Shown here piece by piece: positions 43,244 through 52,972 of a DNA stretch of 64,000 nt. The position numbers were made by a program, and so were the translations under genes. Below the pieces are notes generated by a model. The model was not told the DNA's origin, searched no databases, and was given only the letters and a program-made list of their open reading frames with translations. The DNA is from Sediminicola sp. YIK13 (GTDB lineage Bacteria; Bacteroidota; Bacteroidia; Flavobacteriales; Flavobacteriaceae). The stretch is taken from the NCBI RefSeq assembly GCF_001430825.1, contig NZ_CP010535.1:2646501-2710500 (forward strand), given 5' to 3'. Positions within the stretch are counted from its first letter, which is position 1. The number at the start of each line of letters is the position of its first letter.

Positions 43244-45856
43244 ATGAAAAACCTTCTTACCACCTATATATTCCTTCTCGCTATGTTATGCAGCGCCCAG
43301 GGTATAGAGAAGCATTATATGGCTAGTAATGGCGATTATGCCTCAGTTACGCACAATACCAAAAGACGAAACATCTATTCAACGATACCTAGCAAGAGAG
43401 TTTCTGGGGAAGCATTTAAAAGAACGGCCACTAAAAATAATATCAAGAGTAGAACTTTCTATAACCTAAAAGGTGCAGATGAAGGGTATTATATCGTTTC
43501 TGGTGTGTTTTCCGATTTGAGCAATGCTAGAAAATTAGTGCAAAAACTAAAAAGCAAAGGTTTTAAAGCCGGATTTATCAATAATCCCAGCAATGGCCTA
43601 AATTATGTGTACTTGGCACAATACGATTCTTTGGACAAAGCAATTAATTCTTGCAATTCCCAATTGAATGGCTCCTATACCGAACCTTTCTGGTTAATGA
43701 ACGTGGACAATGGAGGGAAAGCCAATAAAATTGATCCGAAGGACAAATCAGTTTCTCCATTACCATCAGATACAGATGATTCTAAGACTAGCATTCCCCC
43801 ACAAGAGACCAATAGTGATCAGGAACTTTCCATAGACGAAGTTACCTATGATATGCTCAATGCAGTTAAAGAGGAAAGCGATGATAAGACAAGAAATAGG
43901 CGACCATTAAGACGAGCAATTTCCTATTCCAAAGAAAAAGATAGCCCAAATGGCAGTAGACTTATCCAAAAAGCAGATGAGTATTTCAACAAAATGTGGT
44001 ATGCCGAAGCTGCGGAACTATATGAGGAAGCCTTAAAAAAGGACAGTAAAAATTATTCCTTTGATATCCTTCAAAAAGCAGGGGATGCCTATTATTACAA
44101 TACAGATATGCCCAAAGCCTATTATTGGTACAATATCTTATTTGAGCGCTATGAGAAGGATTTATCTCCAGACCAACTTTTCAAATATGCACATACATTA
44201 AAAGGTACCGGCAAGTACGGTAGATCAAAGCGTTTGATGCGACTTTATGACCAGGAAATGAAAAAAGGCAAGTCAGGTAATTCCAAATTGGGCCTAAATG
44301 CAGAAAAGAAAGAAGCTGTCTTAGATAATATTTTGAGCAAAGGACAAGACTTTGGGATTAAGAACTTGGCCATTAACACTAAGTATTCTGAATTTTCACC
44401 CATGTTCCATAATGGAGATGAGATAGTCTTTGCATCTGCAAAAGATTCTTCGTTTTTAAAAACCAGACGGTATAAATGGAACAACCAACCTTATTTGGAT
44501 CTCTACGTTTCCAAGATTAATTTGGAATCACAGGATTTAAAAAGCGCCCTTAAATTTTCCAAAAAAATCAATACCAAGTATCATGAAGCATCGGTTACGT
44601 TTTCGCCCGACAATCTTACCATGTATTTTACCAGGAACAATTATGGGAGAAAGTTGAAAAGGGATCAAAACGGAATTAACAATCTTAAAATATACCGATC
44701 AGTTAAGGTTAATGGCGAATGGACTGAAGCTTCTGAAGTACCCTTTAACAGTGATGATTATTCTACTGGCCATCCAGCCTTGAGCCCGGATGGGAAAAAA
44801 CTATACTTTGTGTCCGATATGCCAGGTAGTATAGGTGAGACAGACATTTTTGTGGTGGATGTTTTGGAAGGTGGACAGTTTTCCGCCCCTAAAAATCTTG
44901 GGCCAGGTATAAACACGGAACAAAAGGAGATGTTTCCTTTTATCAATGACAAAAAATTATACTTCGCATCAAACGGACACGTAGGCCTAGGTGGATTGGA
45001 TGTTTACGAAGTTGCTTATGATGAGGATGGATTCCAGGAAGTTAAAAATATGGGGCAGCCCATTAACAGTAATAAGGACGACTTTTCCTATATAGTGAAT
45101 GAAGAAAATCAAAAAGGATATTTTGCCTCCAACAGAAAAGGTGGTAAGGGAGATGATGATATATATTCCTTTAAGCGCTTGCTTGTGGAAGAGGTAGCGC
45201 CCAACCAAAATGCAATAGCCGGGGTGGTCACAGAACTGGTTACTGGTGAGGTTATGCCACAAAGTTTGATTACGCTCTTGGATGAAAACAATATTAAGTT
45301 AAAAGAGGTAGTCACAGGAGATGACGGAAGCTTTATTTTTGAAGATTTGGAGGGCAATACCAAATACACCCTAAAAGTTACCCAAGACTCTTATTTTGAT
45401 CAAGAGATACCTGTAACTACCAAAGATAATGAGTTGGTAAACATGGATATTTCCATTAAAAAACTAAAAGACCTAATCGCTATAGAGAACGGTATAAGGA
45501 AGCTTAAAACCGATATTATCTATTTTGACTTTGATAAGTTCAATATCAGGACCGATGCAAGTTTAGAATTGGACAAAGTGGTCAATGTTATGAAGGAGTA
45601 TCCGGATATGGTCATTAAGATTGAATCCCATACCGATTCTAGAGGTAATGATGTTTATAATAAGTACCTGTCCGATAGAAGAGCCAAGTCCACCAGGGAT
45701 TATATTATTTCAAAGGGTATTAATGCTGCACGAATAGAAAGTGCTACCGGATACGGGGAAGAACAACTGATCAACGAATGTAAAAATGGAGTTCGTTGTT
45801 CTGGAACTAAGCACGAATTGAACAGACGCTCTGAAATCATTATAGTGAATATGTAA
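43244..45856 (+). CDS. OmpA-family outer-membrane protein with SPOR, PD40 and CarboxypepD domains
   Basis: 870 residues. Signal peptide MKNLLTTYIFLLAMLCSAQG; a SPOR-like domain (about 85-150: YYIVSGVFSDLSNARKLVQKL) that may bind denuded glycan; a TPR-like pair (LIQKADEYFNKMWYAEAAELY); PD40/WD40-like repeats (about 380-640, e.g. GHPALSPDGKKLYFVSDMPG); a carboxypeptidase-regulatory-like fold (about 660-735); and a C-terminal OmpA peptidoglycan-binding domain (IESHTDSRGNDVYNKYLSDRRA). The PD40 and OmpA parts recall T9SS-linked proteins often next to porP/sprF, but there is no such neighbour here. Bridges outer membrane and peptidoglycan. Confidence 0.92.
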   Translation: MKNLLTTYIFLLAMLCSAQGIEKHYMASNGDYASVTHNTKRRNIYSTIPSKRVSGEAFKRTATKNNIKSRTFYNLKGADEGYYIVSGVFSDLSNARKLVQKLKSKGFKAGFINNPSNGLNYVYLAQYDSLDKAINSCNSQLNGSYTEPFWLMNVDNGGKANKIDPKDKSVSPLPSDTDDSKTSIPPQETNSDQELSIDEVTYDMLNAVKEESDDKTRNRRPLRRAISYSKEKDSPNGSRLIQKADEYFNKMWYAEAAELYEEALKKDSKNYSFDILQKAGDAYYYNTDMPKAYYWYNILFERYEKDLSPDQLFKYAHTLKGTGKYGRSKRLMRLYDQEMKKGKSGNSKLGLNAEKKEAVLDNILSKGQDFGIKNLAINTKYSEFSPMFHNGDEIVFASAKDSSFLKTRRYKWNNQPYLDLYVSKINLESQDLKSALKFSKKINTKYHEASVTFSPDNLTMYFTRNNYGRKLKRDQNGINNLKIYRSVKVNGEWTEASEVPFNSDDYSTGHPALSPDGKKLYFVSDMPGSIGETDIFVVDVLEGGQFSAPKNLGPGINTEQKEMFPFINDKKLYFASNGHVGLGGLDVYEVAYDEDGFQEVKNMGQPINSNKDDFSYIVNEENQKGYFASNRKGGKGDDDIYSFKRLLVEEVAPNQNAIAGVVTELVTGEVMPQSLITLLDENNIKLKEVVTGDDGSFIFEDLEGNTKYTLKVTQDSYFDQEIPVTTKDNELVNMDISIKKLKDLIAIENGIRKLKTDIIYFDFDKFNIRTDASLELDKVVNVMKEYPDMVIKIESHTDSRGNDVYNKYLSDRRAKSTRDYIISKGINAARIESATGYGEEQLINECKNGVRCSGTKHELNRRSEIIIVNM

Positions 45857-46206
45857 AAAAACATATTAAAAACGATACTATCACCTAATGTTCCAACAAT
45901 TAATCATAAGTTTCTTGTTGGGGCATTTTGCTTTCTAACAAGCATCCCCTACTTTCAAGTTTTCGAATTCACAATTGGTCCTTTACCGATCAGTTCCTCT
46001 CAAAAACTTCTTAAACAGGCCCTTTTCCCTTTTATCCGATTTTTCAATCCCTTTATCTTGGTAGTTTATCGAATAAAATAACACTTCAGCCCCTAGTCTA
46101 AAATAAAGGTGATTTCACCCTTAGAAGCATCCGTTTGACCTAGTATTTTTCATGCACTCCCTTAATACCCCGTACTTTGTGATAACTTAATCTAAAATTG
46201 TGGGGT
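45857..46206. other. 350-bp gap before the tandem small genes
   Basis: No gene. A TTTG (46176-46179) and TAAAATTG (46193-46200, one mismatch to TAnnTTTG) lie before the first small gene, but spacing is short for a Bacteroidota promoter. CCTAGTATTT near 46139 recurs before the second small gene. Confidence 0.4.
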
Positions 46207-46377
46207 ATGACAAAACTATTACTTATCAAAGAAATTTATTTAGAAGGCTTTAGAAACCTAGGGCATTTCATCATCAAGAACTACCTAAAGGTATTTTCTT
46301 GGGTGTGTTTTTCCTTAATTCTCGTTGCCATGTATGCATTGGTATTTAGAATGTCTACAGGATTTGTGTGGGATTAG
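46207..46377 (+). CDS. 56-aa small membrane protein, tandem copy 1 (DUF6747-like)
   Basis: ATG 46207 to TAG 46377, 56 residues: MTKLLLIKEIYLEGFRNLGH at the N-terminus, then one strongly hydrophobic helix (about 29-48) and the end MSTGFVWD. It is too short for common ORF cut-offs. It is about 60% identical by eye to the second copy at 46742, with the identical length, which strongly supports it as a real gene. The LLxKEIYLEaFrNLGh segment recalls the Flavobacteriia DUF6747 family (from memory). Function unknown. Its own terminator follows. Confidence 0.85.
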   Translation: MTKLLLIKEIYLEGFRNLGHFIIKNYLKVFSWVCFSLILVAMYALVFRMSTGFVWD

Positions 46378-46401
46378 ACTAAAGCCCATCAATATGACAT
46401 C

Positions 46402-46438
46402 AAACCCCTTTGGAGACAGCCATAGGGGTTTTTTTTTA
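46402..46438 (+). terminator. Terminator after small gene copy 1
   Basis: AACCCC (46403-46408) with TTTGG, loop, CC-ATA-GGGGTT (46425-46430), followed by a T-run of more than eight. Confidence 0.8.
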
Positions 46439-46741
46439 TCCTAAATAATCCCTAACCCATCCTGTTTAAAGATTAACCTTCATTTATCTTCTTCTCATTG
46501 GTCCTGTCTAATTCCCTATCATGCAGGATACATATCTTGTTACTAGCCAATGTCTTAAGTTCCTAACTATCTGGCTACCATCATTCTCGTAGCCCGTTTA
46601 TCCCACAAAAAAAACAGTTCATAGATAAATTTAAATAGGAGGATTCCTACGCCTAGTATTTCTCCCATTTAGCCAATAAATTATAAATGAGCGAACAACC
46701 TACCTACCTTTAAAGTAGTATTAACCCGAAAAAATACGATT
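46439..46741. other. 303-bp gap between the tandem small genes
   Basis: No gene. It contains a CCTAGTATTT also found before copy 1, and TACCTTTA (one mismatch to TAnnTTTG) about 30 bp before copy 2, possibly its promoter. Confidence 0.4.
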
Positions 46742-46912
46742 ATGAGCAAACTACTACTTGTTAAAGAAATATACCTAGAAGCTTTTAAAAACCTAGGACA
46801 TTTAATTATCACTAACTATTTTAAGGCACTCTCATGGTTTTGCTTTGGGTTGTTTGCCGTAGTGGTTTATGCCTTTGTTTTTAGATTGATCACAGGCTTT
46901 GCATTTGATTAA
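46742..46912 (+). CDS. 56-aa small membrane protein, tandem copy 2 (DUF6747-like)
   Basis: ATG 46742 to TAA 46912, 56 residues: MSKLLLVKEIYLEAFKNLGH, then a hydrophobic helix and the end LITGFAFD. It aligns with copy 1 without gaps; differences are mostly conservative (I/V, R/K). Each copy has its own terminator, so they are independently transcribed duplicates. A small inner-membrane protein of unknown role; the polar N-terminal half could bind another membrane complex. Confidence 0.85.
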   Translation: MSKLLLVKEIYLEAFKNLGHLIITNYFKALSWFCFGLFAVVVYAFVFRLITGFAFD

Positions 46913-46980
46913 ATAGCAACGCCTTTACAATACTATTTTTCCACAAAAAATGGTCACGCATCTGTTTTTGGATTAAGAAA

Positions 46981-47007
46981 AAAAGGGTCGCAATGCGATC
47001 CTTTTTT
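46981..47007 (+). terminator. Terminator after small gene copy 2
   Basis: AAAAGGGTCGC (46981-46991), loop AAT, GCGATCCTTTTTT, with one G-U pair. Confidence 0.8.
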
Positions 47008-47130
47008 AATGTAACAACCCTTCCAACACAACTTAACAACGTCTTTTGCCCTTCTGCACAAAACACTCCCACGCAGACCTTACATAGCTTTCTTGACCAT
47101 TGCCTGTACGGTATCTCCATAAAACAGAAA

Positions 47131-47156
47131 AGCGACCTGTTTAGGTCGCTCTTTTT
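47131..47156. terminator. Terminator hairpin at the end of the DUF4837 operon
   Basis: AGCGACC (47131-47137), six-base loop, GGTCGCT (47144-47150), then CTTTTT on the plus strand and TTTTCTGTTTT on the minus strand. Confidence 0.75.
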
Positions 47157-47177
47157 GTGACTATAAATCAATGATTT

Positions 47178-48173
47178 CTATTTCTTGGGCTTCTTAAATT
47201 TTATTGATTTCAATATAGCTTCCAGTTCAAACATATAATCCCTTTTTTCCGTAGATGGGGCAAACGTAAAGCCTTCTATGACCAGTTTTCTGTCGTTGGC
47301 CTCATCATTGATTATATAAGTCAAGAATGGCCCTGCCATTGGATAACCGTTGATCTCCCAAATGCCTTTTACCTCAACGGCCTTTTTTCCCGCAATTTCA
47401 GCTGGAAACACATAAGGCGAAAAAGCCTTTTCCGTCATCATATAGGTCACCTTATCAGGAACATCCGGACCTGGGATATATTTTTGACCTATAGAATCAC
47501 GCATCGCAACAATATCTTTGATAAAGGTTGAGTCGTTCTGAAAACTATCGCCTGGCATTGAATATACAATAACATTCATGACTCCTTTTGGAATCTGACG
47601 GTCTATCCAAACAAAATTATCCTCTTGCTTCCCTACCTTATAGACAGATGGCATGGAAAGGGTTATTCCAAATTTATCCTCAAGGACTTTTTCCTTATTC
47701 AAGGATCTCAGGAATCTCTTTTGGGCTTCTGTGATTTCTACCGACTTAAAAGCCTCAATTATTTTTGCGGCGTTCTCCTCTAAATTTTTAATAATTTCTT
47801 CATCTGTCCTTCCCTTTATGACAGCAATTTTTTGTGGTTTTGCGTACATATCCGTTTTGATATGCCCTAAATCAAGTGAATCTTTATCAACGAACAATAC
47901 GGATCTGGTATTTCTAATAGTCCCGGTAAAAACGTTGGCACCCATGTGGTTAATGGTGAACAAAGGCTCTTCCCATGAAAGTCCCAAAACAGGTGCAGCA
48001 AAGTATTCTCTGACCTTGTCTCCTACCGGTCCCTTCCAAAGCTCATTGTCCATGACCACAGCCACAGAATTTATGGCCCCAATAGATTCTGGTTTGTACT
48101 CTATTTTCTTTTGGTCCTTACAGGAAGTAACTGTAATTAAAAGAATGAGAAGAACCGTGCCTAATTTTTTCAT
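47178..48173 (-). CDS. DUF4837 family lipoprotein
   Basis: 331 residues from ATG 48173, chosen because MKKLGTVLLILLITVTSC gives a lipobox with Cys18; the longer frame from 48206 would bury it. The mature protein begins KDQKKIEYKPESIGAINSVAVVMDNELW, typical of DUF4837. It is separated from the lytic transglycosylase by 20 bp and likely co-transcribed, so it may help that enzyme or the envelope. No enzymatic motif seen. Confidence 0.88.
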   Translation of the reverse strand: MKKLGTVLLILLITVTSCKDQKKIEYKPESIGAINSVAVVMDNELWKGPVGDKVREYFAAPVLGLSWEEPLFTINHMGANVFTGTIRNTRSVLFVDKDSLDLGHIKTDMYAKPQKIAVIKGRTDEEIIKNLEENAAKIIEAFKSVEITEAQKRFLRSLNKEKVLEDKFGITLSMPSVYKVGKQEDNFVWIDRQIPKGVMNVIVYSMPGDSFQNDSTFIKDIVAMRDSIGQKYIPGPDVPDKVTYMMTEKAFSPYVFPAEIAGKKAVEVKGIWEINGYPMAGPFLTYIINDEANDRKLVIEGFTFAPSTEKRDYMFELEAILKSIKFKKPKK

Positions 48174-48193
48174 TTTGGTTTGATATTTAAGGG

Positions 48194-49825
48194 TTAACAA
48201 TTGCACAATTTTATTTTTGCGCCAATTTTAATATCATTCCCTCTAATACCGTTCCATTCTCGTAAATTTTCAATGGTAATTCCAGGATATTTTTTGGATA
48301 TGGTCCAAAGAGAATCTCCACTCTTTACGGTATGTACCTTTGTACCGCTTGCTATTGCTGCTTTTGTTGAACTATTTGATGATGAAGAGGAGGTTCTAGA
48401 AGTACTTGAAGCAACTGGGTTTTTTGCATAGATCGTGAGGCGCTGTCCTATTCTAAGAGTATTGCCCCTGAGGCCGTTCCATTGTTTTATTTGGCTTACT
48501 CCAACCCCATGTCTTTCGGCGATCCTGCCTAAATAATCGCCACTTCTAACCCTGTAAACAATCTTATCCTGTGCCTTTATCAATTCTGGCAATGGCTTTT
48601 CCTCCGTTTCCAGTTCCGATTTTACATGTGCATAGATAGCCGATTCATTGGTCACGAATTTTCCCATAGCCTCTCTTGGCAATCGAAGCACATAGTTCTT
48701 GCCTTCAACATAGGGTATAATATCCAATTTGTAAGATGGATTAAGAATTTGTAATTCTTCCACTGAAACGTCTACCAACTCTGAAATTTGGTTAAACGTA
48801 ATCAAGTTTTTTACATGTACCGTATCTGTGTCAAATAGAGGTCTCTCAATTTTTTCGCGTTGAAATCCGTGCTCCTCCGCATATTCAAAAATATACATTG
48901 CCGCTAAAAATGCTGGGACATATCCTGCGGTCTCCCTAGGAAGGTTTCTTCTGATATTCCAATAATTGGTGTACCCCCCAGACCTTCTGATGGCCTTATT
49001 GACATTCCCCGGGCCCGAATTATAGGCAGCCAAGGCCAAGTCCCAATCATTAAAAATACCATGAAGTCTAGATAGATATTTTGCTGCCGCTTTAGTTGAG
49101 GCAATGGGATCACTACGTTCATCCACATAACTGCTCACATCCAAGTCATACATCTTTCCTGTGCTGTACATAAATTGCCACAAACCAGTAGCTCCCACCC
49201 GGGATCTTGCCCTTGGATTTAAAGCCGACTCAATAATAGCCAAATACTTCAATTCTAACGGGACATTGTAGTTATCCAGTTCCTGTTCGAACATGGGAAA
49301 GTAAAACTGACTTACCTTGAGCATACGTTGCATCAACCCCCTTTTTCTGGTCAAAAATGTCTTGATAACATTTTCAAGCGATGGGTTATATGCGATATTG
49401 AAAGGAGTCTTTTGATCTAATATTTTTAATCTGGCCTTTAGTGTCTCCGTATCCAGATCGTAATTGTAAATGGAGTCCACTTCCAGATTGGTCACTGTCT
49501 TATGAATGGAATCAAAATAGCTTTGGTTTTCATGTAGTTCCTTCAACCACAATTTATCATACTTTAAAACGTCCGAACGATCAGACAAATTATACGTGTT
49601 CTTAACTTTTACCAAAATGGCAGGGGAATCTTCCAATTGTCCGGGAGACTCCATAAGTTCCATTTGTTCCACCCCTTCCATATCCATGGCCAGGGTATCT
49701 AAGGGGACTTCCACAACAACCTTATTCTTTCGCTGTTTTTTGCGCGTACCTTCCTTTTGTTGTGCCATAGCGGACACTACAAAAAGACAACAAAGTACAA
49801 GTCCTAATTGTTTTAATTTCATCAT
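48194..49825 (-). CDS. Lytic transglycosylase with two LysM domains (MltD-like)
   Basis: 543 residues. Signal peptide MMKLKQLGLVLCCLFVVSAMAQ. The SLT domain (about 180-330) has the catalytic Glu in AIIESALNPRARS, GLWQFM, and AYNSGPGNVNKAI. Two LysM domains follow (about 425-465 and 497-541), e.g. YRVRSGDYLGRIAERHGVG and HTVKSGDSLWTISKKYPG. It cleaves peptidoglycan between MurNAc and GlcNAc in the periplasm. Co-transcribed with the DUF4837 lipoprotein. Confidence 0.96.
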   Translation of the reverse strand: MMKLKQLGLVLCCLFVVSAMAQQKEGTRKKQRKNKVVVEVPLDTLAMDMEGVEQMELMESPGQLEDSPAILVKVKNTYNLSDRSDVLKYDKLWLKELHENQSYFDSIHKTVTNLEVDSIYNYDLDTETLKARLKILDQKTPFNIAYNPSLENVIKTFLTRKRGLMQRMLKVSQFYFPMFEQELDNYNVPLELKYLAIIESALNPRARSRVGATGLWQFMYSTGKMYDLDVSSYVDERSDPIASTKAAAKYLSRLHGIFNDWDLALAAYNSGPGNVNKAIRRSGGYTNYWNIRRNLPRETAGYVPAFLAAMYIFEYAEEHGFQREKIERPLFDTDTVHVKNLITFNQISELVDVSVEELQILNPSYKLDIIPYVEGKNYVLRLPREAMGKFVTNESAIYAHVKSELETEEKPLPELIKAQDKIVYRVRSGDYLGRIAERHGVGVSQIKQWNGLRGNTLRIGQRLTIYAKNPVASSTSRTSSSSSNSSTKAAIASGTKVHTVKSGDSLWTISKKYPGITIENLREWNGIRGNDIKIGAKIKLCNC

Positions 49826-49866
49826 AAGCTTTCTTCAGATTAATATGGGGAGCAACGAAAATCGCT

Positions 49867-49874
49867 CAAATTTA
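49867..49874 (-). promoter_or_regulatory. -7 box (TAAATTTG) for the transglycosylase operon
   Basis: CAAATTTA on the plus strand, 41 nt before the ATG at 49825. Confidence 0.4.
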
Positions 49875-49942
49875 GCAAACATTAAAAAATACCCTCTTAA
49901 AGTATTGATAAACTAAATTTGTGTGTACCATTCATAACGTTT

Positions 49943-51136
49943 TTAGTCCTCCAATATTGCTGCAATTCCAGGCAAAACCTTCCCTTCCAAACTTTCCAAC
50001 ATTGCACCACCACCGGTAGAAACATAACTTACTTTTTGCTCAAATCCAAATTGCTTTACGGCCGCAACAGAATCTCCACCCCCTACTAAGGAAAATGCAC
50101 CTTTACTGGTGGCCTCATCTATATAATTACCTATTGCTATGGTTCCTTTGGCAAAACTTTCCATCTCAAAAACCCCTATAGGCCCATTCCATAAAATGGT
50201 CTTACTGTTCAAAACAACCTCTTTAAAGTTGGCCAACGTTTTTGGACCTGCGTCCAAGCCTTGCCATCCTTCGGGGATTGTCTCTACATCCACAATTTTA
50301 GTGTTGGCATCGTTGCTAAAACTGTCAGCCGCCAAAACATCAACCGGGATATGTACTTTTACGCCTTTTGCTTCGGCCTGCTTTAAAATATCCAAAGCCA
50401 GATCCATCTTATCATCCTCACAAATGGAATCCCCTACTTTCCCACCTTTTGCTTTAACAAAAGTATAGGTCATACCACCACCAATAATCAAATGGTCTAC
50501 CTTGCTCAAGATGTTTTCTATGATTGTAATTTTGGAAGAAACTTTGGAACCTCCTAAAATGGCGGTTACTGGCTTCTCTCCTGTACGCATCACTTTTTCT
50601 ATCGCTTCAATTTCTTTGGCCATTAAACTCCCAAAACATTTCTCCCCTTTAAAAAATTGAGCAACAACTGTTGTAGAGGCATGTGCCCTGTGAGCTGTTC
50701 CAAAGGCATCGTTCACGTAGATGTCACCTAATTTCGAAAGCTTTTCTGCAAAATCACGATCCCCTTTTTCCTCTTCGGCATGAAAACGAAGATTTTCCAA
50801 CAGTAATACTTCCCCATTTTTAAGTTCGGCAACTGCTTTCTCGGCTTCCTCACCAATACAATCACTGACAAATTTTACCTTAACGCCAATAATTTCAGAA
50901 ACCTTATCCAAAATATGACCCAAGGACATATCAGCATTTGGCTTTCCATTTGGTCTTCCATAATGGCTCATTAAAACAGCACTACCGCCATCTTCCAAAA
51001 CTTTGATGATCGTAGGTTTTGCTGCTTCTATCCTATTGGAATCCGTTACATTAAAATCTGTATCCAACGGGACATTGAAATCAACACGGATTAGGGCTTT
51101 TTTATCTTTAAAATTAAAATCGTTTATAGTTTTCAT
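49943..51136 (-). CDS. pgk: Phosphoglycerate kinase
   Basis: 397 residues from ATG 51136; a GTG two codons upstream (51142) is less likely. Signature [12 protein letters not shown] (about 14-25), [34 protein letters not shown], and the C-terminal GGGDSVAAV nucleotide loop. It makes ATP from 1,3-bisphosphoglycerate in glycolysis. Monocistronic, with a -7 box 25 bp upstream. Confidence 0.98.
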   Translation of the reverse strand: MKTINDFNFKDKKALIRVDFNVPLDTDFNVTDSNRIEAAKPTIIKVLEDGGSAVLMSHYGRPNGKPNADMSLGHILDKVSEIIGVKVKFVSDCIGEEAEKAVAELKNGEVLLLENLRFHAEEEKGDRDFAEKLSKLGDIYVNDAFGTAHRAHASTTVVAQFFKGEKCFGSLMAKEIEAIEKVMRTGEKPVTAILGGSKVSSKITIIENILSKVDHLIIGGGMTYTFVKAKGGKVGDSICEDDKMDLALDILKQAEAKGVKVHIPVDVLAADSFSNDANTKIVDVETIPEGWQGLDAGPKTLANFKEVVLNSKTILWNGPIGVFEMESFAKGTIAIGNYIDEATSKGAFSLVGGGDSVAAVKQFGFEQKVSYVSTGGGAMLESLEGKVLPGIAAILED

Positions 51137-51161
51137 CTTCACAAGGATTTTTTGAGAAAAA

Positions 51162-51169
51162 CAAATGTA
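51162..51169 (-). promoter_or_regulatory. -7 box (TACATTTG) for pgk
   Basis: CAAATGTA on the plus strand, exact TAnnTTTG on the minus strand. Confidence 0.5.
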
Positions 51170-51341
51170 AAGATTTCTCTAGTATGTTTAAACCAGGGAG
51201 TCATATTCTTTAGGGTTCAGGCAAAAAACAACCTATTGTTGTTTACTTTATAACCAATTGGCACACAATTCTTATAAAAATGCTCTTGGTCCATTGTAAA
51301 TGACGGAAGCTTTGCTATTATGGAAGAACAAGCAAATGAAC

Positions 51342-51349
51342 TATATTTG
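51342..51349 (+). promoter_or_regulatory. -7 box (TATATTTG) touching the holB start
   Basis: Exact TAnnTTTG match ending 4 nt before ATG 51354. If used, the transcript would start at or very near the AUG. Confidence 0.45.
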
Positions 51350-51353
51350 ACCC

Positions 51354-52505
51354 ATGCTTTTTAATGACATTTTAGGATTATCCCATATCAAAAAACATTT
51401 GACCCTCAGTGCCGATGCGGGCCGCATTCCGCATGCACAGTTATTTGTAGGCAAGGAAGGCTGTGGAACATTGCCCATGGCCATAGCGTATGCGCAATAC
51501 GTCATCTGTGCCAATACACAAGGGGAGAACATAGGGGAAAATGCAGCCTGTAACGCAAAATGTAATTCCATTTCCCATCCCGATGTTCATTTTGCTTTTC
51601 CTGTATCCAACAGCGATAAGGTAAAGAGTCATGCCGTTAGCAACCATTATATGGAGGAGTGGCGGGAGTTTCTAAACGAACAGCCCTATGGCAACCTCTT
51701 CGATTGGTACCGACTAATAGGCATAGAAAAAAAACAGGGCATGATAGGGGTGGACGAGGCACAGGAAGTGGTAAAAAAACTCGCCCTAAAATCTTATGAA
51801 GGCGGTTATAAGGTCATGATTATTTGGATGGCCGATAGAATGAACAATTCAGCGGCCAATAAACTGTTGAAACTAATTGAAGAACCCCCTGCAAAGACCG
51901 TTTTTATTCTGATTACAGAAGAGGAGGAGCAAATTATCCAGACCATACGTTCCAGATGCCAGGTGCTTCACTTTCCTCCCTTGGCCGAAGAGGTTATTGC
52001 CCAAGGACTGGTGGAAAAGGGGCTTACCAAGGAAGAAGCCTTGCGGATTTCTCATGAATCGAATGGGAATTTTAACAAGGCATTGGATTTGATGAACAAA
52101 GATTCAGAAGATCTGGTGTTTGAAAGATGGTTTGTTCAGTGGGTGAGGAGTGCTTTTAAGGCCAAAGGTAACAAGGCTGCTATACATGACCTTATCCTAT
52201 GGAGCGAGGAGGTGGCCAAAACTGGTAGGGAAACACAAAAGAAATTTTTGTTGTACTGCCTAGCGGTGATGAGACAGGCCATGCTTACCAATTACAGTGT
52301 ATCTGACCTTACCTTTATGAAAATCCATGTGGAGGGCTTCCAATTGGCAAAATTTGCCCCTTTTATTCATGAAAACAATATTCTACAGATTACCCAGGAA
52401 CTGGAAGATGCCATCTATCATATAGAGCGCAACGGAAACTCTAAAATAATACTGACAGATCTATCTATAAAACTTACGCGATTACTTCATAAAAAGGCCG
52501 CATAA
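51354..52505 (+). CDS. holB: DNA polymerase III delta-prime subunit
   Basis: 383 residues. Clamp-loader AAA+ N-terminal domain: GLSHIKKHLTLSADAGRIPHAQLFVGKEGCG, with a changed P-loop (KEGCGTLP, not GxxGxGKT, so probably no ATP hydrolysis, as in other delta-prime proteins), a zinc-like Cys cluster (CANTQGENIGENAACNAKC), then SAANKLLKLIEEPP and IRSRCQ, conserved in clamp loaders. It belongs to the complex that loads the beta clamp. The C-terminal oligomerisation domain is present. Confidence 0.93.
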   Translation: MLFNDILGLSHIKKHLTLSADAGRIPHAQLFVGKEGCGTLPMAIAYAQYVICANTQGENIGENAACNAKCNSISHPDVHFAFPVSNSDKVKSHAVSNHYMEEWREFLNEQPYGNLFDWYRLIGIEKKQGMIGVDEAQEVVKKLALKSYEGGYKVMIIWMADRMNNSAANKLLKLIEEPPAKTVFILITEEEEQIIQTIRSRCQVLHFPPLAEEVIAQGLVEKGLTKEEALRISHESNGNFNKALDLMNKDSEDLVFERWFVQWVRSAFKAKGNKAAIHDLILWSEEVAKTGRETQKKFLLYCLAVMRQAMLTNYSVSDLTFMKIHVEGFQLAKFAPFIHENNILQITQELEDAIYHIERNGNSKIILTDLSIKLTRLLHKKAA

Positions 52506-52541
52506 ACTCAATAAAACCAATTTATAAAACTTATTACTCTT

Positions 52542-52943
52542 ATGGAAAACATTACCAACAACGCCACTGAAATTCTTTTACTATTTTTCTTGTTGATCAC
52601 CTTTTTACAAAGTGGAATTGACAAGCTCGTAGATTGGAAGGGCAACTTATCCTGGTTGACCGGTCATTTTGCTGAATCGCCTTTGAAAAATATGGTTCCT
52701 ATGTTGTTGGGCATCGTGGTGATCACGGAAATGATAGCTGGGATCCTTTCTGCCGTTGGATTATTCCAAATTGTTACAGCTGGAGAAAGTCAGCTTGCAT
52801 TTTATAGTGCCATTGTTTCCTGTGTTGCCCTATTAATGTTATTGTTCGGACAGCGAATGGCCAAAGACTACGAAGGGGCAAAGACCATAGCGGTCTATTT
52901 TATCCCTGCCATCTTTTTGGTATTCCTGTTACAGGCGTATTAA
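52542..52943 (+). CDS. DoxX-like small membrane protein
   Basis: 133 residues with four hydrophobic helices: LLLFFLLITFLQSGIDKL, then a long loop with WLTGHFAESP, and further helices (about 50-80, 85-103, 113-132). The four-helix layout and the LQSGxDKL segment fit the DoxX/DoxD-like family. It follows holB by 36 bp and may share its transcript. Function not predictable. Confidence 0.8.
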   Translation: MENITNNATEILLLFFLLITFLQSGIDKLVDWKGNLSWLTGHFAESPLKNMVPMLLGIVVITEMIAGILSAVGLFQIVTAGESQLAFYSAIVSCVALLMLLFGQRMAKDYEGAKTIAVYFIPAIFLVFLLQAY

Positions 52944-52972
52944 AAATACCTTTTCAAATCTTCACAAACGAA

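Noticed and set aside
46890-47171. 93-codon minus-strand frame
   Set aside because: It spans two terminator hairpins and the end of the small gene copy 2; composition looks like non-coding DNA.
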